From positions 1 through 61,067 of the forward strand of contig NZ_JASNJE010000027.1 in the NCBI RefSeq assembly GCF_030164465.1: a stretch of DNA of 61,067 bases, read 5' to 3'. This DNA is from Sedimentitalea xiamensis. GTDB lineage: Bacteria; Pseudomonadota; Alphaproteobacteria; Rhodobacterales; Rhodobacteraceae. The notes below the pieces were generated by a model, which ran no database searches, was not told the origin of the DNA, and was given only the letters and a program-made list of their open reading frames with translations. Shown piece by piece: positions 54,622-61,067 of the stretch. Every line of letters begins with the position of its first letter. Positions within the stretch are counted from its first letter, which is position 1. Made by a program: the position numbers and the translations under genes.

Positions 54622-55899
54622 ATGACCAACGCAGAAATCTCCAGACGCCGCGACGCCGCCATCGCTCAGGGGGTCGGCATGCAAACGCAGGTCTATGTCG
54701 AGCGGGCGCTGAACTCGGAAGTCTGGGATGTCGAAGGCAAGCGTTACATCGATTTCGCCGCCGGCATCGCCGTGGTCAACACCGGGCATTGCCATCCGAA
54801 GGTCATGGAGGCGGTTCAGAAACAGGTGGGGCAGTTCACGCACACCTGTCACCAGGTTCTGCCCTATGAAAACTACATCCGGCTCGCGGAACGTCTGAAC
54901 GACAAGGTGCCGGGGGACTTCGAAAAGAAGACAGTCTTCGTCACAACCGGGGCGGAAGCCGTTGAAAACGCGATCAAGATCGCGCGGGCCGCCACCGGCC
55001 GGCCGGCTGTCATCGCCTTTGGCGGGGCGTTTCACGGCCGCACCTTCATGGGCATGTCGCTGACCGGCAAGGTCATGCCCTACAAGAAGGGGTTCGGGGC
55101 GATGATGCCCGACGTCTATCATGTTCCGTTCCCGATCGAACTGCACGGCACCTCGACGCAAGAGGCGCTGGGCGCGCTGACCAAGCTGTTCAAGGCCGAT
55201 CTGGACCCTGGCCGCGTCGCCGCGATCATCATCGAGCCGGTTCAGGGCGAAGGCGGGTTCTATCCGGCGCCGGCGGAACTGATGCGCGGTCTGCGCAGGC
55301 TTTGCGACGAGCATGGGATCGTGATGGTCGCCGATGAGGTCCAGACCGGCTTTGCCCGCACCGGCAAGCTGTTCGCGATGGAAGGCTACGACGTGGCCGC
55401 CGACCTGACGACCATGGCGAAAGGCCTGGCCGGGGGGCTGCCTCTTGCCGCCGTGACCGGCCGCAAGGACCTGATGGATGCCGCGCAGCCCGGCGGGCTT
55501 GGCGGAACCTACGGCGGCAACCCGCTGGGCATCGCCGCCGCCAATGCGGTGCTGGACGTGATCGAGGAAGAAGACCTCTGCAATCGCGCCAACGAACTGG
55601 GTTCACGCCTGAAGCAGCGTCTGGAATCGATCCGCGAACGCACGCCGGAGATGGTGGATGTGCGTGGACCGGGCTTCATGGTCGCGGCGGAATTCAACAC
55701 GGCCGACGGCAAGGCACCCAACCCGGAAATGGCCAACGCGATCCGCGCCGAGGCCCTGAACCGGGGCCTGGTTCTGCTGACCTGCGGTGTCTACGGTAAC
55801 GTGATCCGGTTCCTGGCGCCGCTGACCGTGCAGGACGGCATATTCTCGGAAGCCCTGGACATTCTGGAAGCCTCTATCGACGCCGTGAAGAACAACTAG
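54622..55899 (+). CDS. gabT: 4-aminobutyrate transaminase
   Basis: A 425-residue class III PLP aminotransferase converting GABA and 2-oxoglutarate to succinate semialdehyde and glutamate. Visible features are T-T-G-A-E-A-V-E-N-A-I-K (PLP phosphate site), F-H-G-R-T, A-D-E-V-Q-T-G-F-A-R-T-G, and the Schiff-base Lys267 in T-T-M-A-K-G. A near-ideal GGAAGCGAG site precedes ATG 54622. With the PuuR-like regulator and PuuD-like hydrolase it suggests the end of the gamma-glutamyl-putrescine route, so PuuE is an equally good name. Confidence 0.92.
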   Translation: MTNAEISRRRDAAIAQGVGMQTQVYVERALNSEVWDVEGKRYIDFAAGIAVVNTGHCHPKVMEAVQKQVGQFTHTCHQVLPYENYIRLAERLNDKVPGDFEKKTVFVTTGAEAVENAIKIARAATGRPAVIAFGGAFHGRTFMGMSLTGKVMPYKKGFGAMMPDVYHVPFPIELHGTSTQEALGALTKLFKADLDPGRVAAIIIEPVQGEGGFYPAPAELMRGLRRLCDEHGIVMVADEVQTGFARTGKLFAMEGYDVAADLTTMAKGLAGGLPLAAVTGRKDLMDAAQPGGLGGTYGGNPLGIAAANAVLDVIEEEDLCNRANELGSRLKQRLESIRERTPEMVDVRGPGFMVAAEFNTADGKAPNPEMANAIRAEALNRGLVLLTCGVYGNVIRFLAPLTVQDGIFSEALDILEASIDAVKNN

Positions 55900-55914
55900 C
55901 CTTGGTCCGCCGGT

Positions 55915-55950
55915 CGGATCGCCTTCGTTCAGAGGTGCGAGGGCGATCCG
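55915..55950. terminator. hairpin downstream of gabT
   Basis: A perfect 9-bp stem, CGGATCGCC (55915-55923) / GGCGATCCG (55942-55950), with an 18-base loop, 16 bases after the gabT stop. There is no U-tract. It lies in the 235-base gap before the PuuD-like gene, where I otherwise see no feature. Confidence 0.45.
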
Positions 55951-56134
55951 GCCAGGCAAGTGTGGAACCGCCGGGTCTGGCGTGGCGGTCCCAACCGACG
56001 TTTCTTTGCAATGCCCGATTTCGGGCACGGCGGGGCGAGTTCCAACGGGAACGGGGCGGGCCGCCGCCCATGTGGTTGCGCATCTATCGGTCAGTGACCT
56101 AGACTGCGATTCGACGCAGTCGACGGGCAGGATC

Positions 56135-56905
56135 ATGGCGCGACCCATTGTTGGAATCATCGGGAATTCCTATCTGATCAACGATCAATATCCGGCGCAT
56201 GCCGGCGGGACGCACAATTCCGAAGCGGTGGCCGAAGTCTCCGATTGCCTGCCGATGCTGATACCCGCCGACCCCCGTTTCCTGTCGGTCGAGGAACTGC
56301 TGGAAACCTGCGACGGGTTCCTGCTGACCGGAGGCCGGCCAAACGTCCACCCTGAGGAATATGGCGAGGCCGCGACCGAGGCGCATGGCGCGTTTGACCG
56401 GGCCCGCGATGCGATCACCCTGCCGCTGGTGCGCGCCTGTGTCGAGCGGGGCCAGCCGTTCCTGGGAATCTGCCGCGGTTTCCAGGAGGTCAATGTGGCG
56501 ATGGGCGGCACGCTCCACCCGGAAATCCGCGATCTGCCCGGCCGGATGAATCACCGCATGCCGCCGGACGGCACCCTGGAAGAGAAATTCGCCCTGCGCC
56601 ATGCCGTGACCCTGACCAGGGGCGGCACCTTTCACCGTCTGTTCGGCGCAAGCGAAGTGATGACGAACACGCTGCACGGGCAGGGAATCCTGAAGCCCGG
56701 CCATCGCATCGTCATCGACGGCGTCGCGCCCGACGGCACACCGGAAGCGATCTATGTGGATGGCGCCGCCGGGTTCACGCTCTCGGTCCAGTGGCACCCG
56801 GAGTGGGACGCGGCGAACGATCCGGTGTCGCGGCCGCTGTTCACGGCTTTTGGCGATGCGGTGCGCGCATGGTCGGCGCGGGTGCCGCTTCAGAAATCGG
56901 CGTGA
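56135..56905 (+). CDS. puuD: gamma-glutamyl-gamma-aminobutyrate hydrolase-like protein (class I GATase)
   Basis: A 256-residue peptidase-C26-type amidotransferase fold. The nucleophile Cys113 is in G-I-C-R-G-F-Q-E-V-N, and the triad is completed by H221 and E223 in Q-W-H-P-E-W. The N-terminal P-I-V-G-I-I-G-N and L-T-G-G-R-P-N-V-H-P wording is that of PuuD. It releases GABA from gamma-glutamyl-GABA, feeding the transaminase upstream. PuuA, PuuB and PuuC are not in the window. The AGGATC site before ATG 56135 sets the start. Confidence 0.85.
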   Translation: MARPIVGIIGNSYLINDQYPAHAGGTHNSEAVAEVSDCLPMLIPADPRFLSVEELLETCDGFLLTGGRPNVHPEEYGEAATEAHGAFDRARDAITLPLVRACVERGQPFLGICRGFQEVNVAMGGTLHPEIRDLPGRMNHRMPPDGTLEEKFALRHAVTLTRGGTFHRLFGASEVMTNTLHGQGILKPGHRIVIDGVAPDGTPEAIYVDGAAGFTLSVQWHPEWDAANDPVSRPLFTAFGDAVRAWSARVPLQKSA

Positions 56906-56978
56906 CCGGCCCGCGGTTGTTCCTGTGCTGCCCGTTGCGCCAGGGTCGCTCTGGTGACGCGCAAAGGGGGAGGGCAAG

Positions 56979-57521
56979 GTGAAAGTCCTGATCTGCTATG
57001 CCTCGACCGAGGGCCAGACCCGCAAGATCGCCCGGTTCTGCGCCGACACCCTGTTCGCGCAGGGCCACAGCGCCGAGGTGCTGCCGGTCGCGCTGGCCGA
57101 TCCGATCGACCTCGCGGTGTTTGACGCTGTCATCGTGGCCGGTTCGGTCCACCTTGGCCGGCTTCAGGCCGAGCTGTCGGATTTCGTGACGGCGCATGGT
57201 GAAATGCTGAACGGCATGCCGACCCTGTTCCTCGTGGTTTCGCTGGCGGCGGCGGGACAGGATGAAGGCGACCGTCGCGATCTGGACGGGATCGCTTCCG
57301 ACTTCTGCGACCGTGCGGGGTGGTCGCCGGGGGCGACGCACCACCTTGCCGGGGCCTTCCGGTTTTCCGAGTATGATTTCTTCAAGTCGCTCGCGATGCG
57401 CTATGTGGCGTCGCAACACGGGCAGACCGTCGATCCGCACGCGGATAAGGAATATACCGACTGGTCCGCCTTGTCGGACCTGCTGAGGGACTGGCCCGCC
57501 CCGAAGGCCGGGGCGGGCTGA
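56979..57521 (+). CDS. flavodoxin-domain protein (HemG-like)
   Basis: A 180-residue flavodoxin fold. The N-terminal FMN phosphate loop is Y-A-S-T-E-G-Q-T at about 7-14, followed by V-I-V-A-G-S-V-H-L-G. The overall pattern resembles menaquinone-dependent protoporphyrinogen dehydrogenase (HemG), but alphaproteobacteria often use other enzymes for that step, so it may be a general flavodoxin. The GTG start 56979 follows a strong GGGGGAGGG site. It converges on iorB with a 5-base gap. Confidence 0.8.
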   Translation: MKVLICYASTEGQTRKIARFCADTLFAQGHSAEVLPVALADPIDLAVFDAVIVAGSVHLGRLQAELSDFVTAHGEMLNGMPTLFLVVSLAAAGQDEGDRRDLDGIASDFCDRAGWSPGATHHLAGAFRFSEYDFFKSLAMRYVASQHGQTVDPHADKEYTDWSALSDLLRDWPAPKAGAG

Positions 57522-57526
57522 CAGCA

Positions 57527-59767
57527 TCAGATCAGCAGGTCGAAGGTCTTGCGGAACGGCAGTTCGCGCGCGCGCGTTCCGGTCAGATCGAAAAGCGCGT
57601 TGCCAAGCGCCGGCATCGCGGGCGGGGTGCCCGGTTCGCCGGCGCCGCCCATGTAGGTGTTGGTTTCCAGGATGCTGACCTCGGTAATCGGTGCCGTATG
57701 CATCCGGATCGCGTCATAGTCCGGAAAATTCCGCTGTTCCACCGCGCCATCGGCAAAGGTGATTTCCTCGTAGCAGGCCGCGGACAGCCCGTAGACCATG
57801 CCGCCGATCATCTGCGCCTCGACGATGCCGCGATCCAGCGCGATGCCCATGTCGCAGGCGATCCAGGCCTTGCTGATGCGGATCGTGCCGTTCTCGTCCA
57901 TCACTTCGATCACCTGCGCGACCGGGGTGCCGAAACTGTAGGTGAAGCCGACGCCGCGCCCGACGCCGTCGGGTGTCTTGCCGGTCCAGCCGGACATGTC
58001 GCGCACCGCCTTGAGCGTCGCGGCACTCGGGGCGTGTTCGGCCTCCACCAGTTCCAGCCGGAAATCGAGCGGATCGCGCCCCGCCGCATGGGCCATTTCG
58101 TCGATGAACGTGTCATGGAAGAATCCGTTGAACGACGCGCCGACGCTGCGCCAGAACCCGACGGGAATGCCGAGATCGGCGAGATAGCCCCGGACCCTGT
58201 AGTTCGGGATCGCGAAGGGCTGGTTGAATGCGCCGTCCACGTGAATCTTGTCCGGACCCGCCGGCGGCAGGCCGATCCATCGGTTCATCGCTTGCCGCGC
58301 CGCCGACTGCCCGGCAATCCGGCCATCCAGCATCACGGCCTTGCCGTCCTTGACCGCGCCCCTGAACCGGGCCATCGCGCCGGGACGGTAGAAGTCGTGG
58401 GTCATGTCCTCTTCGCGCGACCAGGTGAGCTGCACCGGCACGTCTGGCATCTGGATGGCGATTTTCGTCGCGTAGGCGGCGAAGTCCAGTTCGCCGCGGC
58501 GCCCAAAGCCGCCGCCCATGAAGGTCGTGTGGATCTTCACGGCATCCGGATCCAGACCGGCCAGTTCCGCGCAGGTCGACTGCTGGAAGGTCGGCGACTG
58601 GTTGCCGCACCAGATTTCCAGCGCGTTCCCGGTGAAAAGCGCCGTCGCATTCATGGGCTCCATCGTGGCGTGGGCGAGGTAGGGCGCACGGTATTCGGCC
58701 GATAACTCGGTCGCGCCTTCGGGTGGCTCGCCCACGTCGCCCGTGTCGCGCATGGCAGAATTTTCATCCGTATCAAAAGCTTCGGCGATCCGGGCGAAGA
58801 CCGTGTCAGTGTCCGGCGGGTTGGGAGAGACGTCCCAGTCGACCTCTATCGCGTCGACCGCCTGCTGCGCGAGCCAGGTGTTTCTGGCGACCACCGCGAC
58901 CCCGTTGCCAAGATCGACGATCCTTTCCACGCCCGGCATGTCGATCGCGGAGGACGGGTCAAAACCGATCATCGATCCGCCCAGGTGCGGGTTGATCCTG
59001 AGCGCCGCGAATTTCAGTCCCGGCAAACGAATGTCGATGCCGAATTCCGCGGTGCCGGTGGACTTGGCCACCATGTCGACTCGGGGCAGGGATTTGCCGA
59101 GCAGCTGCCATTCCCGCGCATCCCGCAGGGTGACGGCGGGCGGGTCGATATCCGCCGCCTCCGCCGCGAGGTCGGAATAGGGCAGGGCGGTTCCGTCCGG
59201 CGCGATGACCTGGCCGGCCTCGGTGCGAAGCTGGTCGCGCGACAGGCCAAGACGGTTGGCGGCCGCCTGTTTCAGCGTCTCGCGCGCTGTCGCGCCCGCT
59301 TCGCGCATCCGCACGAAACCGTCCTTCATCGAGGTGGATCCGCCGGTGATCTGCAGATTGACCAGCTTTCCCAGCACCCCGAGCGCTTCACCCACCGCAT
59401 GCTGGAACCCGGAGATGTCGTAACCCTTGTTCGGCAGGATATCCGCCATCATGGCGGTGTTGTAATAGGCTTTGGCGGCAGGGCCGTGCAGCACCCGCAC
59501 GTCTTGCAGCGCCACATCGAGTTCCTCGGCGATCAGGGCGGCCCAGGTGGTGTGCACACCCTGGCCCATTTCGGCGCGGGGCGAAATCAGCGTGACGCCC
59601 TGCCGGTCGATCAGGATGAACGGATTGAGCGCGGTTTCGCCTTCCGTCGGCGCCAGCGGATTGGGGGCCGGCTTGCGCAGCGTATAAACGCCAAAGGCGA
59701 CGCCGCCGACGATGGCGACCGAGCCGATCAGAAAGGTGCGGCGGGCGATTGTTCCGAGTCGCGACAT
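57527..59767 (-). CDS. iorB: molybdopterin-binding subunit of an IorB-type aldehyde/isoquinoline oxidoreductase
   Basis: A 746-residue molybdenum hydroxylase subunit of the xanthine-dehydrogenase family. The N terminus has a twin-arginine signal (A-R-R-T-F-L-I-G-S, Arg9-Arg10), so the enzyme is probably exported folded or membrane-anchored. Cofactor motifs are G-G-G-F-G-R-R and the late G-G-A-G-E-P-G, where the Glu is the expected catalytic base. The lack of a separate FAD subunit and the paired small Fe-S subunit match IorAB. Substrates range from isoquinoline to aldehydes and cannot be fixed here. Confidence 0.88.
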   Translation of the reverse strand: MSRLGTIARRTFLIGSVAIVGGVAFGVYTLRKPAPNPLAPTEGETALNPFILIDRQGVTLISPRAEMGQGVHTTWAALIAEELDVALQDVRVLHGPAAKAYYNTAMMADILPNKGYDISGFQHAVGEALGVLGKLVNLQITGGSTSMKDGFVRMREAGATARETLKQAAANRLGLSRDQLRTEAGQVIAPDGTALPYSDLAAEAADIDPPAVTLRDAREWQLLGKSLPRVDMVAKSTGTAEFGIDIRLPGLKFAALRINPHLGGSMIGFDPSSAIDMPGVERIVDLGNGVAVVARNTWLAQQAVDAIEVDWDVSPNPPDTDTVFARIAEAFDTDENSAMRDTGDVGEPPEGATELSAEYRAPYLAHATMEPMNATALFTGNALEIWCGNQSPTFQQSTCAELAGLDPDAVKIHTTFMGGGFGRRGELDFAAYATKIAIQMPDVPVQLTWSREEDMTHDFYRPGAMARFRGAVKDGKAVMLDGRIAGQSAARQAMNRWIGLPPAGPDKIHVDGAFNQPFAIPNYRVRGYLADLGIPVGFWRSVGASFNGFFHDTFIDEMAHAAGRDPLDFRLELVEAEHAPSAATLKAVRDMSGWTGKTPDGVGRGVGFTYSFGTPVAQVIEVMDENGTIRISKAWIACDMGIALDRGIVEAQMIGGMVYGLSAACYEEITFADGAVEQRNFPDYDAIRMHTAPITEVSILETNTYMGGAGEPGTPPAMPALGNALFDLTGTRARELPFRKTFDLLI

Positions 59768-59771
59768 GGGT

Positions 59772-60236
59772 TCAGGCCTCCTTCATCTTGGCGGATGCGG
59801 CCCTGATGGCGGCCCGGATGCGGGTATAGGTGCCGCAGCGGCACAGGTTGCCCTGCATCGCATCGTCGATTTCGGTGTCGGTCGGATCGGGGTTTTCGGC
59901 CAGCAGCGCCGCAGCCTGCATGATCTGCCCGGATTGGCAGTATCCGCATTGCGCGACCTGGTGATCGACCCAGGCCTGCTGGATCGTGGCCATTGCGTCC
60001 GGTGTGCCCAGACCTTCGATGGTCGTGACATCGCCCCAGACATCGGACAGCGTCACCTGGCAGCTGCGCACCGCTTCGCCGTCGATCTGGACCGTGCAGG
60101 CGCCGCAGGCGGCGACACCGCAGCCGAATTTCGTTCCGGTCAGGCCGATTTCATCGCGCAGCACCCAAAGCAGCGGCACATCGTCGGGCAGATCCACCTG
60201 GTGCCTTGTTCCGTTGATCGTGAGTGATGTTGTCAT
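59772..60236 (-). CDS. iorA: [2Fe-2S] subunit of the IorAB-type oxidoreductase
   Basis: A 154-residue iron-sulfur protein with two [2Fe-2S] centres. The plant-ferredoxin cluster uses C39, C44, C47 and C59 (C-G-V-A-A-C-G-A-C). The second cluster uses C97, C100, C132 and C134 (C-G-Y-C and C-R-C-G). It passes electrons from the molybdenum subunit to an acceptor. It is 4 bases upstream of iorB in the same operon and divergent from a TetR gene; the 107-base gap holds four TGACAAAA boxes. Confidence 0.92.
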   Translation of the reverse strand: MTTSLTINGTRHQVDLPDDVPLLWVLRDEIGLTGTKFGCGVAACGACTVQIDGEAVRSCQVTLSDVWGDVTTIEGLGTPDAMATIQQAWVDHQVAQCGYCQSGQIMQAAALLAENPDPTDTEIDDAMQGNLCRCGTYTRIRAAIRAASAKMKEA

Positions 60237-60267
60237 GGCATGCCCCGTTCCGGCTTGGGATGAGTTC

Positions 60268-60316
60268 TGACAAAAATATCGTATTTTGTCATTTTGTCAA
60301 TAGAGAATTGACAAAA
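60268..60316. promoter_or_regulatory. four TGACAAAA boxes between iorA and the TetR gene
   Basis: Exact copies at 60268-60275 (forward), 60284-60291 and 60292-60299 (both inverted, directly abutting) and 60309-60316 (forward). The first two form an inverted repeat with an 8-base spacer; the last two form an outward-facing pair with a 9-base spacer. This AT-rich cluster lies between divergent genes and is the natural operator of the adjacent TetR regulator. Confidence 0.65.
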
Positions 60317-60343
60317 CCGGCGGAGAATGTCAGGCCAGTGAGC

Positions 60344-60928
60344 ATGAAAGACGCTGCGGTTCAGGACAAGCAAAACGCCATTCTGCAATCGGCCTGGCAG
60401 GCCTTTGCCACCTATGGCTATCGCAAGACATCGATGGATGACATCGCGCGCGGCGCGGGCATGTCGCGCCCGGCGGTGTATTTGCATTATCGCAACAAGG
60501 ACGACATCTTCCGCAGTCTGGTGCAGCACTACTATGACACCGCAGCCGATGCTGTCGCCGTGGCGTTGAGGCGCGATGCGACGCCGGATTCCGTTCTGGC
60601 CGCAGCCTTTGACGCCCAGCTCGGCGATACCATGGAGGCGATGTTGACCTCGCCGCACGGAATGGAGCTGCTGGACACGGGCGTGGCGATGGCGGCCGAC
60701 ATCAAGGCGGCGGGGGAATCGCGGCTGGCGGCGCTCTACGCGGCTTGGCTGCGTCGCGCCGCCACGAACGGCAGGATCCGCCTGCCGGAACCGGCGGAGC
60801 AGGTCGCCGGCACGATCGCGGCGGCTTTGAAAGGGGTCAAGGCGAACGGGTCCGATTTCGCCACGGTCAGGGCGCGCCTGACGATCCTCGCCCGCCTGAT
60901 CGGGCAGGGGCTTGCCGCCGACCGCTAG
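60344..60928 (+). CDS. TetR-family regulator of the iorAB operon
   Basis: A 194-residue repressor. The helix-turn-helix region near 25-50 has T-S-M-D-D-I-A-R-G-A-G-M-S-R-P-A-V-Y-L-H-Y, which is standard TetR. The C-terminal ligand domain is not recognisable to a named subgroup. ATG 60344 is used; GTG 60338 two codons earlier is possible. It is divergent from iorA and faces four repeated boxes, so it probably represses both promoters until an inducer (perhaps an N-heterocycle or aldehyde) binds. Confidence 0.85.
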   Translation: MKDAAVQDKQNAILQSAWQAFATYGYRKTSMDDIARGAGMSRPAVYLHYRNKDDIFRSLVQHYYDTAADAVAVALRRDATPDSVLAAAFDAQLGDTMEAMLTSPHGMELLDTGVAMAADIKAAGESRLAALYAAWLRRAATNGRIRLPEPAEQVAGTIAAALKGVKANGSDFATVRARLTILARLIGQGLAADR

Positions 60929-60997
60929 GCGGCGTCTTCATTAAAGGGATTCCCTTGCTGGCAAGTTTCTGATTCAAGATCGAAAACGGAGGCGGTC

Positions 60998-61067
60998 TTG
61001 AGCAGACGAACCCTGACAGACGCGCAATGGGCGCGCATCGAACCCCTCGTTCCGGGCAAGAAAGGCG
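60998..61067 (+). mobile_element. start of an IS5-family transposase (cut by the window edge)
   Basis: A TTG start at 60998 with GGAGG 5 bases upstream opens a frame whose first residues read S-R-R-T-L-T-D-A-Q-W-A-R-I-E-P-L. This is the standard N terminus of IS5-family (IS427-like) transposases. Only 23 codons are visible. An A-A-G-G-G-A-T-T-C-C-C-T-T palindrome at 60944-60956 may belong to the element's left end, but the terminal repeat cannot be defined without the other end. Confidence 0.8.

Overview
The window looks like chromosomal DNA of a GC-rich alphaproteobacterium of the Rhodobacterales (Roseobacter/Rhodobacter type). The inference rests on gene content: a PccR-type regulator beside propionyl-CoA carboxylase genes, HdaA upstream of polyphosphate kinase, a short ProS, divergent argP/lysE, DUF1036, DUF4174 and DUF6497-like proteins, an FnrL-like box, and dense ATGA/GTGA start-stop overlaps. 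Both edges fall in transposase genes: the last codons of an IS1-family transposase on the left and the first codons of an IS5-family transposase on the right.

Layout. 0.2-13 kb: purine deamination (8-oxoguanine deaminase and guanine deaminase, convergent), then a plus-strand run of mgtE, 5-formyl-THF cyclo-ligase, a metallophosphoesterase, an EamA transporter and an SLC13-RCK permease. Facing it is a minus-strand operon of a second SLC13-RCK permease, a class I amidotransferase and an FAD dehydrogenase. Two copies of a GC-rich palindromic repeat sit in the convergent gaps. 13-18.6 kb: yebC, a nitroreductase, argP/lysE with a clear operator, another EamA transporter and a secreted DUF1036 protein. 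18.6-23.1 kb: a choline-O-sulfate to betaine-aldehyde operon, betI-betC-GST-betA, with a BetI-like operator and no betB. 23.1-36.1 kb: the propionate/methylmalonyl-CoA locus: PccR-like regulator with TTTGCAAA boxes, MFS exporter, pccB, four small ORFs, pccA, DUF4174 protein, methylmalonyl-CoA mutase. 36.4-39.7 kb: VOC protein, acetyltransferase, DjlA-like co-chaperone, EEP hydrolase, small secreted protein. 39.7-45.3 kb: minus-strand operon of AI-2E-type permease, hdaA, ppk, ppx, linking replication control and polyphosphate. 45.4-51.7 kb: proS and lolC/E-lolD, separated by a lower-GC three-gene islet (FkbM-like methyltransferase, GT8, GT25). 51.8-53.8 kb: two small c-type cytochromes behind an FNR-like box, facing a HELTH-motif lipoprotein and a PaaI thioesterase. 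53.9-57.5 kb: PuuR-like regulator, GABA transaminase, PuuD-like hydrolase, flavodoxin. 57.5-61 kb: IorAB-type molybdenum hydroxylase divergent from a TetR regulator, with four TGACAAAA boxes between them.

Most of the window is ordinary core metabolism. The parts that best repay a second look are the glycosylation islet, the small-ORF block between pccB and pccA (an apparently internally deleted cupin and a lipoprotein read in frame, across one TGA, with a coding-looking segment), the paired cytochromes, and the regulatory sites that can be read directly. I saw no CRISPR array, tRNA, rRNA or prophage. All domain calls are by eye, without database searches.
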